A stretch of 14,810 bases of DNA, taken from positions 1 through 14,810 of the forward strand of contig CAZZVE010000118.1 of NCBI GenBank assembly GCA_964657325.1. Reading direction: 5' to 3'. The notes below the pieces were generated by a model. That model searched no databases. It had not been told where the DNA came from and was given only the letters and a program-made list of their open reading frames with translations. Below, one piece after another: positions 1-6,746 of this stretch (position 1 is its first letter; the number at the start of each line of letters is the position of its first letter). The position numbers and the translations under genes are program-made. The DNA is from JBBQVS01 sp964657325 (GTDB lineage Bacteria; Chloroflexota; Ktedonobacteria; Ktedonobacterales; Ktedonobacteraceae).

Positions 1-216
1 GGCCGACAAGAAGCCTACAAGATGGTGCAACGGAACGCAAAACAGGTATGGGGTATGGCAAGTGCTGGTGCAGTTCAAGGACCAGCACTACTAGAAGCAT
101 TAAGCAACGATTCCGAAGTTGCAGAGTATCTTTCTCCCGATGAATTGCGTGAACTTACCAGCAACGATTACTATCTCAAATATATTGACATGTCGTTTAA
201 GAGAATAGGGTTGTAG
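1..216 (+). CDS. purB: Adenylosuccinate lyase, C-terminal end (partial at the window edge)
   Basis: The frame is open from base 1, giving GRQEAYKMVQRNAKQVW and then a helical tail ending in YLKYIDMSFKRIGL. This matches the C-terminal domain of adenylosuccinate lyase, where G-R-(Q/E)-(E/D)-A-Y-x-x-V-Q-R-N-A is characteristic, followed by an L-S-x-x-E/D-L segment. The enzyme cleaves SAICAR and adenylosuccinate in cytosolic purine synthesis. The ATG at 22 is internal, not a start; the true start lies upstream of the window. The TAG stop (214-216) lies inside the left arm of the palindromic element that begins at 212, so the last residue and the stop are shared with the repeat. The family call comes from motif recognition over only about 70 residues. 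Confidence 0.85.
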   Translation, partial: GRQEAYKMVQRNAKQVWGMASAGAVQGPALLEALSNDSEVAEYLSPDELRELTSNDYYLKYIDMSFKRIGL

Positions 217-283
217 GGACCGATTGATTGCGTCCTCGTTGGCGGTCGGTTGCCGAGGAGGACGCAATCAATCGGTCCCTACA
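212..283. repeat. Palindromic element B1 (REPIN-like inverted-repeat doublet)
   Basis: Two perfect 26-nt inverted arms (212-237 and 258-283) flank a 20-nt loop. The outer end reads TGTAGGGACCGAT. Each arm is itself weakly palindromic (AGGGAC near the outer end can pair with GTCCT near the inner end). The element contains the purB stop codon and ends 6 nt before the candidate ATG of the next gene. The trinucleotide GGT occurs directly on both sides (209-211 and 284-286). This could be a 3-bp target duplication, but a three-base match may be chance. It belongs to the same family as the element at 7934-8052. Confidence 0.9.
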
Positions 284-289
284 GGTCTC

Positions 290-1978
290 ATGCATCAATC
301 AAAGGACACTATACCATTGAAACTTTCTGAGCAGATAATAGCTGATACCAAAACAACAAGCACATTAAGGCAAAGACACTTCCCGTCGTTTGTTGCGCTG
401 TTTGCGCTGTTTGAACTGTGTTATCTGCTCATCGTCGCGCTATCACCGTTTCCACAACTTGGCTTGAGCGGTTCACCTATCGCACTTGCGTGGTCGTGGA
501 CACTGCTACCATCACGGGTGTTGCTTTTAATCATTGAGCCATTTACCATCCATACATGGTTTGTTCCAACGCTATTAGGTTTCACACTGCTAGGCTCATT
601 AGCTGCCTATGCCTATGGAATACATGCTATATCACAAGAACTTAATCAGCGACGATGGCTCTATATCCTTCTTGGCGGAGCTTTGCTTTTTAGCCTGACC
701 CTCTTAGTACAGCCGATGCTATTCTCAGACGATGTGTTTACCTACATTTTTTCTGGTCGTATTCTCACGCTATACCATGCCAACCCTTTCAACACAGCAC
801 CACTACAATTTCCTGCTGACCCCTATTTACGCTGGGTCGTCGCGGGACGTGATGCACCAAATCTCTATGGACCGTTGTGGTATTATGTCTCCTCGTTGCT
901 TGTCAGTATTGGTGGCGATCATCAGGTTGGTACATTACTGCTCTTTAAAGGTATTGCAGTTCTCTCGCATCTTGTGAATAGTGTGCTAGTTTGGAGTATT
1001 CTTGGTCTCATTGCTCCAAAACGCCGTGTTCTCGGCACGTTGCTGTACGCATGGAATCCACTCATACTCATAGAGCTAGCGGGTAGTGGTCATAGTGAAG
1101 GCGTATTACTGTTCCTGCTCTTTCTTGGCACATGGCTGTATGTATCACAAGAAGATCATTGGCTCCGGTGGATTGCCTTTCTCGTCTTTGGCCTGGCACT
1201 TAGCATGAATCTCATTGTCGCACTATGTATACCACTCCTGCTATGGTTCGATGTGCGTTCAGAACGCGCAATAGGACGTGCGATAGGAGGATTTTGCTGG
1301 CGTACAGTGCTCGTGTTACTTCCCGCGTTGATGATATGGCTTCCATTTTGGCGTGGTTCCTCTACCTTTTTCGCCCTCACCTCCGCTATAGACATGGAGC
1401 ACTTTATTCATTCACCTATTGGTACACTGGTTGGTCCTACACGTGCTTTTTTCCGCTTGATTGCCTATGTCCTGCGCTTTCCGCCAAACTGGGATCCCAT
1501 CTCCTCTGCCGATGTCACGTTACGTGGTTCCGCGACCTTCATTTTCGTTCTGATCTATGGCAACGTCTTTGGACATGTGCGTCATGCTCCTAGCGATATT
1601 ACGAGTGTGCACTCCAGCACTGCTGTTGACGAGGCCAGCACAAGAGCAGGCTTCGATGTGCTCTTGTATGCGTGGAACGTAGCGGTCTTTGCGTATTTGA
1701 TGTTGGTCTCAGGGTGGTTCTGGCCCTGGTACCTGTTATGGTTACTGTGGATTGCCGTTTTGCGTCGTTTTGATACGTTTACCTCAACAATGCTTATTTT
1801 GTCGGGCACGGTACTTTTTTTCTATCTCTTCACAGGATTATTGAAAGCACCTGTCGCCCTCTATCAATCGACGCTTATTTTTGGTCTACCTCTTGTCTAT
1901 CTTGTAAGCGTCAAAAGTAGACAGAGGCAAAGAGAAAGGACCGAGATTCTCCATGACAGACGAAGTGAAACAGCGTAA
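290..1978 (+). CDS. GT-C family polyprenol-phosphate-dependent glycosyltransferase (MptA/MptB-like membrane protein)
   Basis: This is a polytopic membrane protein of about 562 residues with roughly 11-13 hydrophobic segments. After the second or third segment comes LFSDDVFTYIFSGRI, the acidic D-D loop typical of GT-C transferases that use a lipid-phosphate sugar. It is followed by the HANPF and LYGPLWYY motifs seen in mycobacterial-type alpha-mannosyltransferases. A later YAWNPLILIELAGSGHSEG also fits that group. The expected role is transfer of a hexose, perhaps mannose, from polyprenyl phosphate to an extracytoplasmic glycolipid or glycan; the acceptor is unknown. Start choice is uncertain. 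ATG 290 has no Shine-Dalgarno, because the palindrome ends just before it. TTG 317 has AAAGGA 10 nt upstream and is a fair alternative. The frame extends to TTG 224, but that lies inside the repeat. The 3' end overlaps the isomerase gene by 26 nt, suggesting coupled translation. Confidence 0.75.
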   Translation: MHQSKDTIPLKLSEQIIADTKTTSTLRQRHFPSFVALFALFELCYLLIVALSPFPQLGLSGSPIALAWSWTLLPSRVLLLIIEPFTIHTWFVPTLLGFTLLGSLAAYAYGIHAISQELNQRRWLYILLGGALLFSLTLLVQPMLFSDDVFTYIFSGRILTLYHANPFNTAPLQFPADPYLRWVVAGRDAPNLYGPLWYYVSSLLVSIGGDHQVGTLLLFKGIAVLSHLVNSVLVWSILGLIAPKRRVLGTLLYAWNPLILIELAGSGHSEGVLLFLLFLGTWLYVSQEDHWLRWIAFLVFGLALSMNLIVALCIPLLLWFDVRSERAIGRAIGGFCWRTVLVLLPALMIWLPFWRGSSTFFALTSAIDMEHFIHSPIGTLVGPTRAFFRLIAYVLRFPPNWDPISSADVTLRGSATFIFVLIYGNVFGHVRHAPSDITSVHSSTAVDEASTRAGFDVLLYAWNVAVFAYLMLVSGWFWPWYLLWLLWIAVLRRFDTFTSTMLILSGTVLFFYLFTGLLKAPVALYQSTLIFGLPLVYLVSVKSRQRQRERTEILHDRRSETA

Positions 1979-3095
1979 GATAGAACATGTCACCGTCGCG
2001 CTCGGACAAGATGTATCAGCACCGCAGCGTGCGAACTGGGGAGACGTGCGCTTTGTGCATCAGGCACTACCAGAGGTAGACCTGGACGGGATTGATACTT
2101 CAGTATTGTTTCTTCATCGACGATTGCGCTATCCACTCTTCATATCTTCGCTCACAGGAGGCCATCCCGATGTGACCAACATCAACCGTAACCTTGCGCG
2201 TGCCGCGGAAGCATATGGCCTCGCACTCGGTGTAGGTAGTCAACGCGCAGCGATAGTCAATCCTGATGTCGCGGATAGTTATGCAATTACACGCGCAACA
2301 GCTCCAAATGCATTTTTGATCGCCAACATAGGTGCACCACAACTTATCGCGCAGGCACACCATGAGGCATTTATCCCTGAACAAGTACAACGGGCTATCG
2401 ACATGATTGGGGCTAACGCGCTGGCTGTACACATGAATAGTCTGCAAGAGGCGGCCCAGCCAGAGGGAGACCGCCGCGCCGTGGGTGAAGCCGAGGCACT
2501 CAGACGAGTTACGCAACAGGTCGCGGTTCCAGTGATTGCGAAAGAGACGGGGGCAGGTGTCTGTCGTGAGCAAGCACTACTGCTACGTTCCTGTGGAGTT
2601 TCGGCAATAGATGTTGGTGGTGCGGGTGGCAGCAGTATGGCAACGATGGAAGCCGCACGCTCACAATCGCGTGGAGATACGCGCACAATGAACATTGGTT
2701 TGCGCTATCAAGATTGGGGTATCGCTACACCCATAGCAGTTGTAGAAGCAAGTACGGCACAACTGCCACTCATCTCTACGGGCGGTGTACGCAACGGTCT
2801 GGATATCGCACGCGCACTCGCACTCGGTGCCACACTCGTTGGTATGGGCTTTCCCTTCCTCAAAGCTGCAAGCGAGAGCTACGATAGCGTATGTGAACTC
2901 CTGGAAACGGTCATCGCCGAACTCAAAGTTGCAATGCAACTAAGTGGTGCCGCGAACATCGCGCAATTGCGTCAGGTCGATGTGGTCGTCATGGGAGAGA
3001 CGCGCGAATGGCTCACGCTGCGTGGCTTTGAAGACGAGTTGAAGGGCATGGCGCAACGTCGCTGGCGTCAAATGCTCGTAGATAACGGAGAATAA
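1953..3095 (+). CDS. fni: Type 2 isopentenyl-diphosphate delta-isomerase (FMN-dependent)
   Basis: The product has 380 residues, slightly longer than the usual 330-350, and interconverts isopentenyl and dimethylallyl diphosphate using reduced FMN in the cytosol. Family motifs occur in order: RKIEHV near residue 8, ISSLTGGHP near 64, GVGSQRA, ANIGAPQ, VHMNSLQEAAQPEGDR (the Q-E pair is the expected Mg2+ and catalytic site), AKETGAG, DVGGAGGSS (flavin phosphate loop), ISTGGVRNGLDIARALALGA, and GMGFPFLKA. Asparagine replaces part of the commoner HLN-x-x-Q-E wording, but the key residues remain. The start is supported by AGAAAGGA upstream of the ATG, within the end of the glycosyltransferase gene. 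Overlap with a gene that needs a polyprenyl-phosphate donor makes a link to isoprenoid lipid-carrier supply plausible, though this is inference. A short hairpin covers the stop codon. Confidence 0.93.
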   Translation: MTDEVKQRKIEHVTVALGQDVSAPQRANWGDVRFVHQALPEVDLDGIDTSVLFLHRRLRYPLFISSLTGGHPDVTNINRNLARAAEAYGLALGVGSQRAAIVNPDVADSYAITRATAPNAFLIANIGAPQLIAQAHHEAFIPEQVQRAIDMIGANALAVHMNSLQEAAQPEGDRRAVGEAEALRRVTQQVAVPVIAKETGAGVCREQALLLRSCGVSAIDVGGAGGSSMATMEAARSQSRGDTRTMNIGLRYQDWGIATPIAVVEASTAQLPLISTGGVRNGLDIARALALGATLVGMGFPFLKAASESYDSVCELLETVIAELKVAMQLSGAANIAQLRQVDVVVMGETREWLTLRGFEDELKGMAQRRWRQMLVDNGE

Positions 3096-3120
3096 AGGGG
3101 ACAACTTTGTCTATCCCTTT
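3094..3120 (+). other. Small stem-loop at the isomerase stop codon
   Basis: AAAGGG (3094-3099) pairs with CCCTTT (3115-3120), and an inner GACA/TGTC stem lies between them, with a TAT bulge on the 3' side. It begins within the TAA stop. No T-run follows, so it is not a convincing intrinsic terminator. It might be an mRNA 3'-end structure or the remnant of a REP-like arm. Confidence 0.35.
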
Positions 3121-3128
3121 AGCCTATT

Positions 3129-3181
3129 ATAAAAAGTGTCTATCCAGGGTACATTTTAATTATTCAGGATAAAAAGCGTCT
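3129..3181 (+). repeat. Pair of 13-nt near-identical direct repeats upstream of the cupredoxin-like gene
   Basis: ATAAAAAGTGTCT at 3129-3141 recurs as ATAAAAAGCGTCT at 3169-3181, one mismatch, spaced 40 bp start to start (close to four helical turns). Both lie in the AT-rich leader between the isomerase gene and the next start. They could be binding sites or the trace of a small duplication. A TACAAT hexamer at 3217-3222 could be a -10 box, but I see no fitting -35. Confidence 0.35.
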
Positions 3182-3251
3182 CTATCTCCTGTAACACCTC
3201 TTTTCGTTCTTTTGAATACAATGCTACTTGCAGGAGGAGAGTATACACTCA

Positions 3252-4004
3252 ATGCTACGAACACCTACACAAACAAAAGTAGATGCAAAGAAAGAAACTG
3301 TATCAGCCAAATCTACTTCCCGCCCTTCTGAGCTTTTTGTACATCCAATGGTTTTACGGGTCGTCATCATAGCTGTGATAGGGAGTTTAGGAATAGCTGG
3401 CTGCATAAAGTTTATAACAAACATATCAACAAGCAAACCAACTGTTACACAAATCGGGATTACAAACTCACGCTTCTCGCAAAGCACATTAGATATCACA
3501 GAAGGAAGTACTGTACGTTTTAAGAACGCAACACAAAATGTCTATTGGATATGTATAGGGCAGAACGCGCATTGTATGAGTCATGGTGATGGTCCAAAAG
3601 CCTTATACAATCTTGGCATAATCGTTAGTAGAAACCAAACTGTTAATGCGACGTTTAATGCACAAGGAACCTACCCTATAACGGCTGTATTCATGCCTGA
3701 GCTGAATCTTGTCGTGAACGTTGGTAAAACACAAGGCGGAGATAGCTCTGGTACAAACGATAACTCTACAAACTCTAGTGATGACAACGGTACAATACCT
3801 TCTAACATTAACTCGTCTTCTAATCAACAGAATGTAAATGGCACCAACTCGGATGATGATGGCTCAAACGTCTCCTCACCATCAAATAGTGATGGGTCGA
3901 ACGATAGCAATGCCAGTTCTACAAGTAGCAGCGATAATGGAGGGAGTAGTGGCGGTGACGATGGTGGTGATAGTGGTGGTGGCGGTGGTGGTGGAGATGA
4001 TTAA
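3252..4004 (+). CDS. Membrane-anchored or lipoprotein cupredoxin-like protein with a Ser/Asp/Asn/Gly-rich tail
   Basis: The product has 250 residues. Residues about 33-52 (VLRVVIIAVIGSLGIAGC) form one hydrophobic segment ending in a lipobox-like I-A-G-C, so the protein is either anchored by a transmembrane helix or, if translation starts at Met33 (3348), a lipoprotein. Residues about 64-157 look like a beta-rich cupredoxin-type domain: ITNSRFSQSTLDITEGSTVRF resembles the 'F.P.tl.v..G.tV.w.N' opening of plastocyanin-like folds. The usual C-terminal Cys-x-x-His-x-x-x-x-Met copper site is absent; instead there is a CIGQNAHCMSHGDG loop with two Cys, two His and one Met. From residue 160 the chain is low-complexity Ser/Asn/Asp/Gly, ending in glycines and DD, like a cell-wall-spanning linker. 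AGGAGG at 3232-3237 precedes ATG 3252 at a rather long 14 nt. The frame also opens at TTG 3228. The gene appears more AT-rich than its neighbours. Fold call tentative. Confidence 0.6.
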   Translation: MLRTPTQTKVDAKKETVSAKSTSRPSELFVHPMVLRVVIIAVIGSLGIAGCIKFITNISTSKPTVTQIGITNSRFSQSTLDITEGSTVRFKNATQNVYWICIGQNAHCMSHGDGPKALYNLGIIVSRNQTVNATFNAQGTYPITAVFMPELNLVVNVGKTQGGDSSGTNDNSTNSSDDNGTIPSNINSSSNQQNVNGTNSDDDGSNVSSPSNSDGSNDSNASSTSSSDNGGSSGGDDGGDSGGGGGGGDD

Positions 4005-4013
4005 CAGGCTCTA

Positions 4014-4721
4014 TCAATCAGCATTTTTCTCAACTACCTTGTAATCTTCCGGCGTATTCACGTTCACAAAAGAGCGCAGTTGCGGATCAATGCTTCGCAA
4101 CTGCGCTTCATCTATATAGCGCACTCGTGCAACATCTAATAGGCTGCGCGGATCACGGCGTCCAGCACGTAAACGCCCCTCTATCACAGACAGAATGGAG
4201 CGAGGATACATAGCAAATAGAACCTGCGGAATATCATTGACAACAGGTACGAGTAGCGATGTAGCATCGAGCGGCTGCGAGAGCAAAAATGTGACCATCT
4301 CTGGCTGCACAAACGGCATATCCACTGCCATCACGAGTGCGTGAGACGCTTGTATAGAGTGTAGTCCGGTATATATACCCATGAGTGGACCAACATCAGG
4401 TGTTTCATCAATAACGATAGGAATATTGAGATGCTCGTAAAGTGCTGCCTGTGTTGAATTTCTTACCACCAGCACAACTTCGCTGCATTGAGCAATAAGC
4501 AGAGTGGCAAGATGTTCTACAAAGGTGGTATTGGTATTGTCAGGAAGTAGTAACGATGCCTTATCTCTGCCCATACGAGTACTACGCCCACCCGCTAAAA
4601 TGATGCCAGCCGCGTGAGCATGGCAGGGGCAAACCCTGTCACTACTATACATAGTACACAGCACCCGCTGCAAAGCGGCAGGCAGTATAGTAGTGACAGG
4701 GTTTGCCCCTGCCATGCTCAT
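4014..4721 (-). CDS. mobA: Molybdenum cofactor guanylyltransferase (MobA), 5' end remodelled by a repeat insertion
   Basis: The core carries the nucleotidyltransferase signature AGIILAGGRSTRMGRDK (residues about 38-54 from the 4721 start), then DVGPLMGIYTGL, VMAVDMPFV (metal-binding Asp) and FVNVNTPEDY near the C-terminus. These are typical of MobA, which attaches GMP to molybdopterin using GTP. Length without the leader is about 198 residues, normal for the family. The first 37 or so residues are encoded by a 100-bp palindromic element. The likely native start is ATG 4734: deleting exactly 4618-4717 gives MTRKDDHAAGIILAGG in one frame. With the element present that frame hits a stop, and the open frame now begins at ATG 4721 or 4715, or inside the repeat at 4652. 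Shine-Dalgarno support for 4721 is weak (AAGAAAAG). The gene may be active with an odd leader, or impaired. It converges on the cupredoxin-like gene, 9 nt away, and no other cofactor genes are nearby. Confidence 0.85.
   Translation of the reverse strand: MSMAGANPVTTILPAALQRVLCTMYSSDRVCPCHAHAAGIILAGGRSTRMGRDKASLLLPDNTNTTFVEHLATLLIAQCSEVVLVVRNSTQAALYEHLNIPIVIDETPDVGPLMGIYTGLHSIQASHALVMAVDMPFVQPEMVTFLLSQPLDATSLLVPVVNDIPQVLFAMYPRSILSVIEGRLRAGRRDPRSLLDVARVRYIDEAQLRSIDPQLRSFVNVNTPEDYKVVEKNAD
4618..4717. repeat. Palindromic element A1, inserted in the 5' end of mobA
   Basis: This 100-bp element has perfect 33-nt inverted arms (4618-4650 and 4685-4717) and a 34-nt loop. Complementarity continues 3 nt beyond each end through TGA/TCA. 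Outer sequence is GCATGGCAGGGGCAAACCC; the inner end reads CACTACTATAC. Compared with the other two family A copies it has the same two substitutions in both arms (A to G in GRCAGG, G to A in GCAAR). The loop contains CCGC/GCGG flanking TGCAAA and the GCAAAGC motif shared with the other family A loops. Confidence 0.92.
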
Positions 4722-4758
4722 CTTTTCTTGTCATGCTCCAAGCATACATAACCATATC

Positions 4759-5226
4759 CTAGCGTGTCAACGCTTTTGTTTTGCGTCTATTGCCTTTAGG
4801 AATGTACTGTTGACGGCTTTGGTAGGCAATGAAGTTGTCGCGTTCGGCTGGATATTTACGGATGAGATATACCACCCACGTAATTGCCCAGGCGATGAGA
4901 GCAACAACCCACAGAACACGCCAGAAACGCCACGCGAAAAAGTAGTCAAAGAGGAACACACGCGAGAAGATCAGGGGTAGACCGACGAAGCAAATCACCG
5001 CGAACCAGCCAAGATACCTGTCCAGCATGTATTTCAAAATGGCCTTACTTTTGACGAAACGCTTGCGACCCTCAACCGAATAGTAGAAGGTAATCAGCAG
5101 ACCGGCACAGCAGAAGATGAGCCAGGGCCAAAGATAATGAAATGTCTCTGGTCCCGTAAGCCCTGCATTAGAGCCAGCGTCGGTCGGCGTATCAAAGAGC
5201 CAGTGATAGAGGTCGAAATGCTGCAT
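4759..5226 (-). CDS. Small integral membrane protein of unknown function
   Basis: I do not recognise this 155-residue protein. It has three probable transmembrane helices at about 29-49 (YLWPWLIFCCAGLLITFYY), 70-90 and 102-123, is rich in Trp, Phe and Tyr, and ends in a strongly basic tail (PKGNRRKTKALTR). The loop after helix 1 (EGRKRFVKSK) is also basic, which by the positive-inside rule puts it in the cytoplasm and the N-terminus outside. The start at 5226 follows GAAGGGAG about 10 nt upstream; the frame runs open to 5331 but would overlap the upstream kinase gene without its own ribosome site. It is separated by 68 nt from the PfkB stop and by 24 nt from the likely native mobA start, so it may be co-transcribed with both. 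Confidence 0.75.
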   Translation of the reverse strand: MQHFDLYHWLFDTPTDAGSNAGLTGPETFHYLWPWLIFCCAGLLITFYYSVEGRKRFVKSKAILKYMLDRYLGWFAVICFVGLPLIFSRVFLFDYFFAWRFWRVLWVVALIAWAITWVVYLIRKYPAERDNFIAYQSRQQYIPKGNRRKTKALTR

Positions 5227-5264
5227 ATAAAAATCACTCCCTTCTTCTAAAACCTCATAATTGT

Positions 5265-5277
5265 TGCTATGATAGCA
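5265..5277. other. 13-nt inverted repeat TGCTATGATAGCA between the PfkB and membrane-protein genes
   Basis: TGCTAT and ATAGCA pair perfectly around a single G. On the minus strand no U-run follows, so it is not a terminator; its size suits a dimeric repressor site just upstream of the membrane-protein gene. Function is unproven. Confidence 0.3.
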
Positions 5278-5294
5278 TGGATAGGGCAAAGCGT

Positions 5295-6713
5295 CTATAG
5301 TGTGTTCCCCTGGTCTGCTGGCCCAATCCAAAGTTCATGCTGCTGATCCCAGTTCCAGTCGTATGTCGCCATGGCTAACGAAGGCAACTCTTTTGCTTCT
5401 AAGGAAAGACGGGGCCAGCCTGCAGCGATACGTTCCAGAGTTTCGGGCCAGGGACGAATGCCACTAAGAGCATCGGCAGCCTCAACACTACACGCACCAA
5501 CAGCACAGGCCGTAGCAAGCGTTTCCTCTGGTGTCATACTCTTGAGGAAACCCATTAAAAAACCTGCTATCGTCGCGTCACCAGACCCTGTTGTACCGAC
5601 AACATGCGTTGCAAAACATGGTGCCCATAATTCGCGATTGACCCACGTCACAAACTTCACAGGTTGTATTGGGCCAGCACGACCCATTTGGGCTAGTGCT
5701 AGAGCATCAGCGGTACAAAGATATAAACCACGATGTCCCATCTTGATACCAACAAGCTTTACACCCATATCTAATAAAGACTTGCCAAGCATAGATACGA
5801 CATCAGGGGGTATTACATCTATTATACTCTTTCCCTTTGCCTCCGACAGGAATTTTTCAAAGAGCGGACGATGTAACAGCAAGAGCAGTTCTTCGATACT
5901 GGGCAAAAAGATATCTACGTAGGGTAGTGTCGCGGCAAGAATAGTGTGCCAGTTCGCACGTCCTGCCAGGCTATCCGCTTCCGGCATGGAGAGGTCAAGT
6001 GATGTGGTGACACCTGTTGCTTTCGCTTGTTGAAAAAGAGCAATAAGTTCCTCACCATTATTGCGATACATGCTTGCCATGAGCGGAGGATAGCCAAAAT
6101 GAAAGAGGCGTGCATTCGTGAGTAAATCATAATACACATCACTGGCCTGAAATGTATCGTTACAGCCTGGAGCATGAATAATAACACGATCAGTACCCGG
6201 CGCGCTAATAATCACCGAATACGAACTTTCCTCTCCCGGGGACACCACCATACCAAGTGCTAGCTCCGGCTCATAGCCTCGCAACACTTGCAGAATGGCC
6301 TGCCCAAATAGATCGTTGCCAATCTTACCCATCAACCGCGTTCGCACACCAAGTATATGAAGTGCGAGACCTGTATTTGAGACAGGGCCGCCAGTTGCAA
6401 GAAGAGCCTTGCCAGCTTCAATCAATCGACCGGGAGCGAATGTGATGCTACTTGCTGTGAGTGTTGGAATAATATCCAGGCAGATATGGCCCGCGACGAT
6501 GGTCTCGATCGGCTCAGGCGCGTCGATACGCGGTATGGGCAAAGGCTGAGTGTCTACCCGGGCTGCTGTAGACATCATCTCAAAAGGGGCTAATTGCATT
6601 GAGATCAACGGACGCCCACAAGGGGCTACCCTACTATACGACGTTTTTATGTGCTCTGCATGCTGTGTATAGTAGGGTAGCCCCTTGTGGGCGTCCGTTT
6701 GTCTTTTATTCAT
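5295..6713 (-). CDS. PfkB (ribokinase) family carbohydrate kinase
   Basis: The open frame is 472 residues; without the repeat-encoded leader it is about 430. It phosphorylates a sugar or sugar-like substrate with ATP in the cytosol. The Rossmann-like start is ETIVAGHICLDIIPTL, followed by TGGPVSNTGLALHILG (the substrate-binding glycines of the family), GKIGNDLFGQAI, and the anion-hole and catalytic motif VVGTTGSGDATIAGFLMGFL, with Asp379 as the expected base. About 30 extra residues surround KFVTWVNRELWAPCFA. The start is uncertain: ATG 6713 has AAAGGG 8 nt upstream and reads MNKRQ, then passes in frame through a 93-bp palindrome (31 codons); ATG 6599 and ATG 6578 lie beyond the repeat but lack clear ribosome sites. 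Removing the repeat keeps the frame (MNKRQISMQLAPFE). It follows the Gfo/Idh/MocA gene and probably acts in the same catabolic route. Confidence 0.85.
   Translation of the reverse strand: MNKRQTDAHKGLPYYTQHAEHIKTSYSRVAPCGRPLISMQLAPFEMMSTAARVDTQPLPIPRIDAPEPIETIVAGHICLDIIPTLTASSITFAPGRLIEAGKALLATGGPVSNTGLALHILGVRTRLMGKIGNDLFGQAILQVLRGYEPELALGMVVSPGEESSYSVIISAPGTDRVIIHAPGCNDTFQASDVYYDLLTNARLFHFGYPPLMASMYRNNGEELIALFQQAKATGVTTSLDLSMPEADSLAGRANWHTILAATLPYVDIFLPSIEELLLLLHRPLFEKFLSEAKGKSIIDVIPPDVVSMLGKSLLDMGVKLVGIKMGHRGLYLCTADALALAQMGRAGPIQPVKFVTWVNRELWAPCFATHVVGTTGSGDATIAGFLMGFLKSMTPEETLATACAVGACSVEAADALSGIRPWPETLERIAAGWPRLSLEAKELPSLAMATYDWNWDQQHELWIGPADQGNTL
6607..6699. repeat. Palindromic element C, in frame at the 5' end of the PfkB gene
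   Basis: Perfect 33-nt inverted arms (6607-6639 and 6667-6699) surround a 27-nt loop; total 93 bp, a multiple of three. The outer end is AACGGACGCCCACAAGGGG; the inner end CCCTACTATAC closely resembles the inner end of family A (CACTACTATAC). Within each arm GCCC and GGGC flank ACAA, giving a small nested hairpin. Both arms are open in the PfkB reading frame. The precise boundaries are taken from arm symmetry because only one copy is present here. Confidence 0.9.
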
Positions 6714-6746
6714 GTCTCATTCCCTTTGTCTTTTATTCATGTCTCA
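6698..6746. repeat. 27-bp tandem duplication at the dehydrogenase/kinase junction
   Basis: A 22-nt sequence at 6698-6719 recurs exactly at 6725-6746, a period of 27 bp. Read on the minus strand, the upstream copy contains the dehydrogenase stop (TGA, 6746-6744) and an ATG at 6740 that opens a 7-codon peptide (MNKRQRE). The second copy contains ATG 6713, the proposed PfkB start. The duplication also creates the AAAGGG ribosome site for that start. The first copy begins within the right arm of element C. Confidence 0.85.

Noticed and set aside
22..216. Independent 64-residue gene at the left edge
   Set aside because: The frame is open upstream of ATG 22 and the sequence is the end of PurB.
224..289. 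TTG 224 as the glycosyltransferase start
   Set aside because: It lies inside the palindrome and the extra residues are repeat-encoded; ATG 290 or TTG 317 is more likely.
2100..2695. Minus-strand frames opposite the isomerase gene
   Set aside because: They are antisense to a clear IDI-2 gene, Cys-rich and unstructured, as expected for shadow frames.
3838..4044. 68-codon plus-strand frame in the tail of the cupredoxin-like gene
   Set aside because: It is a shifted reading of the low-complexity GGTGGT stretch.
5371..5922. 183-codon plus-strand frame
   Set aside because: It is antisense to the PfkB kinase motifs and has no family resemblance or ribosome site.
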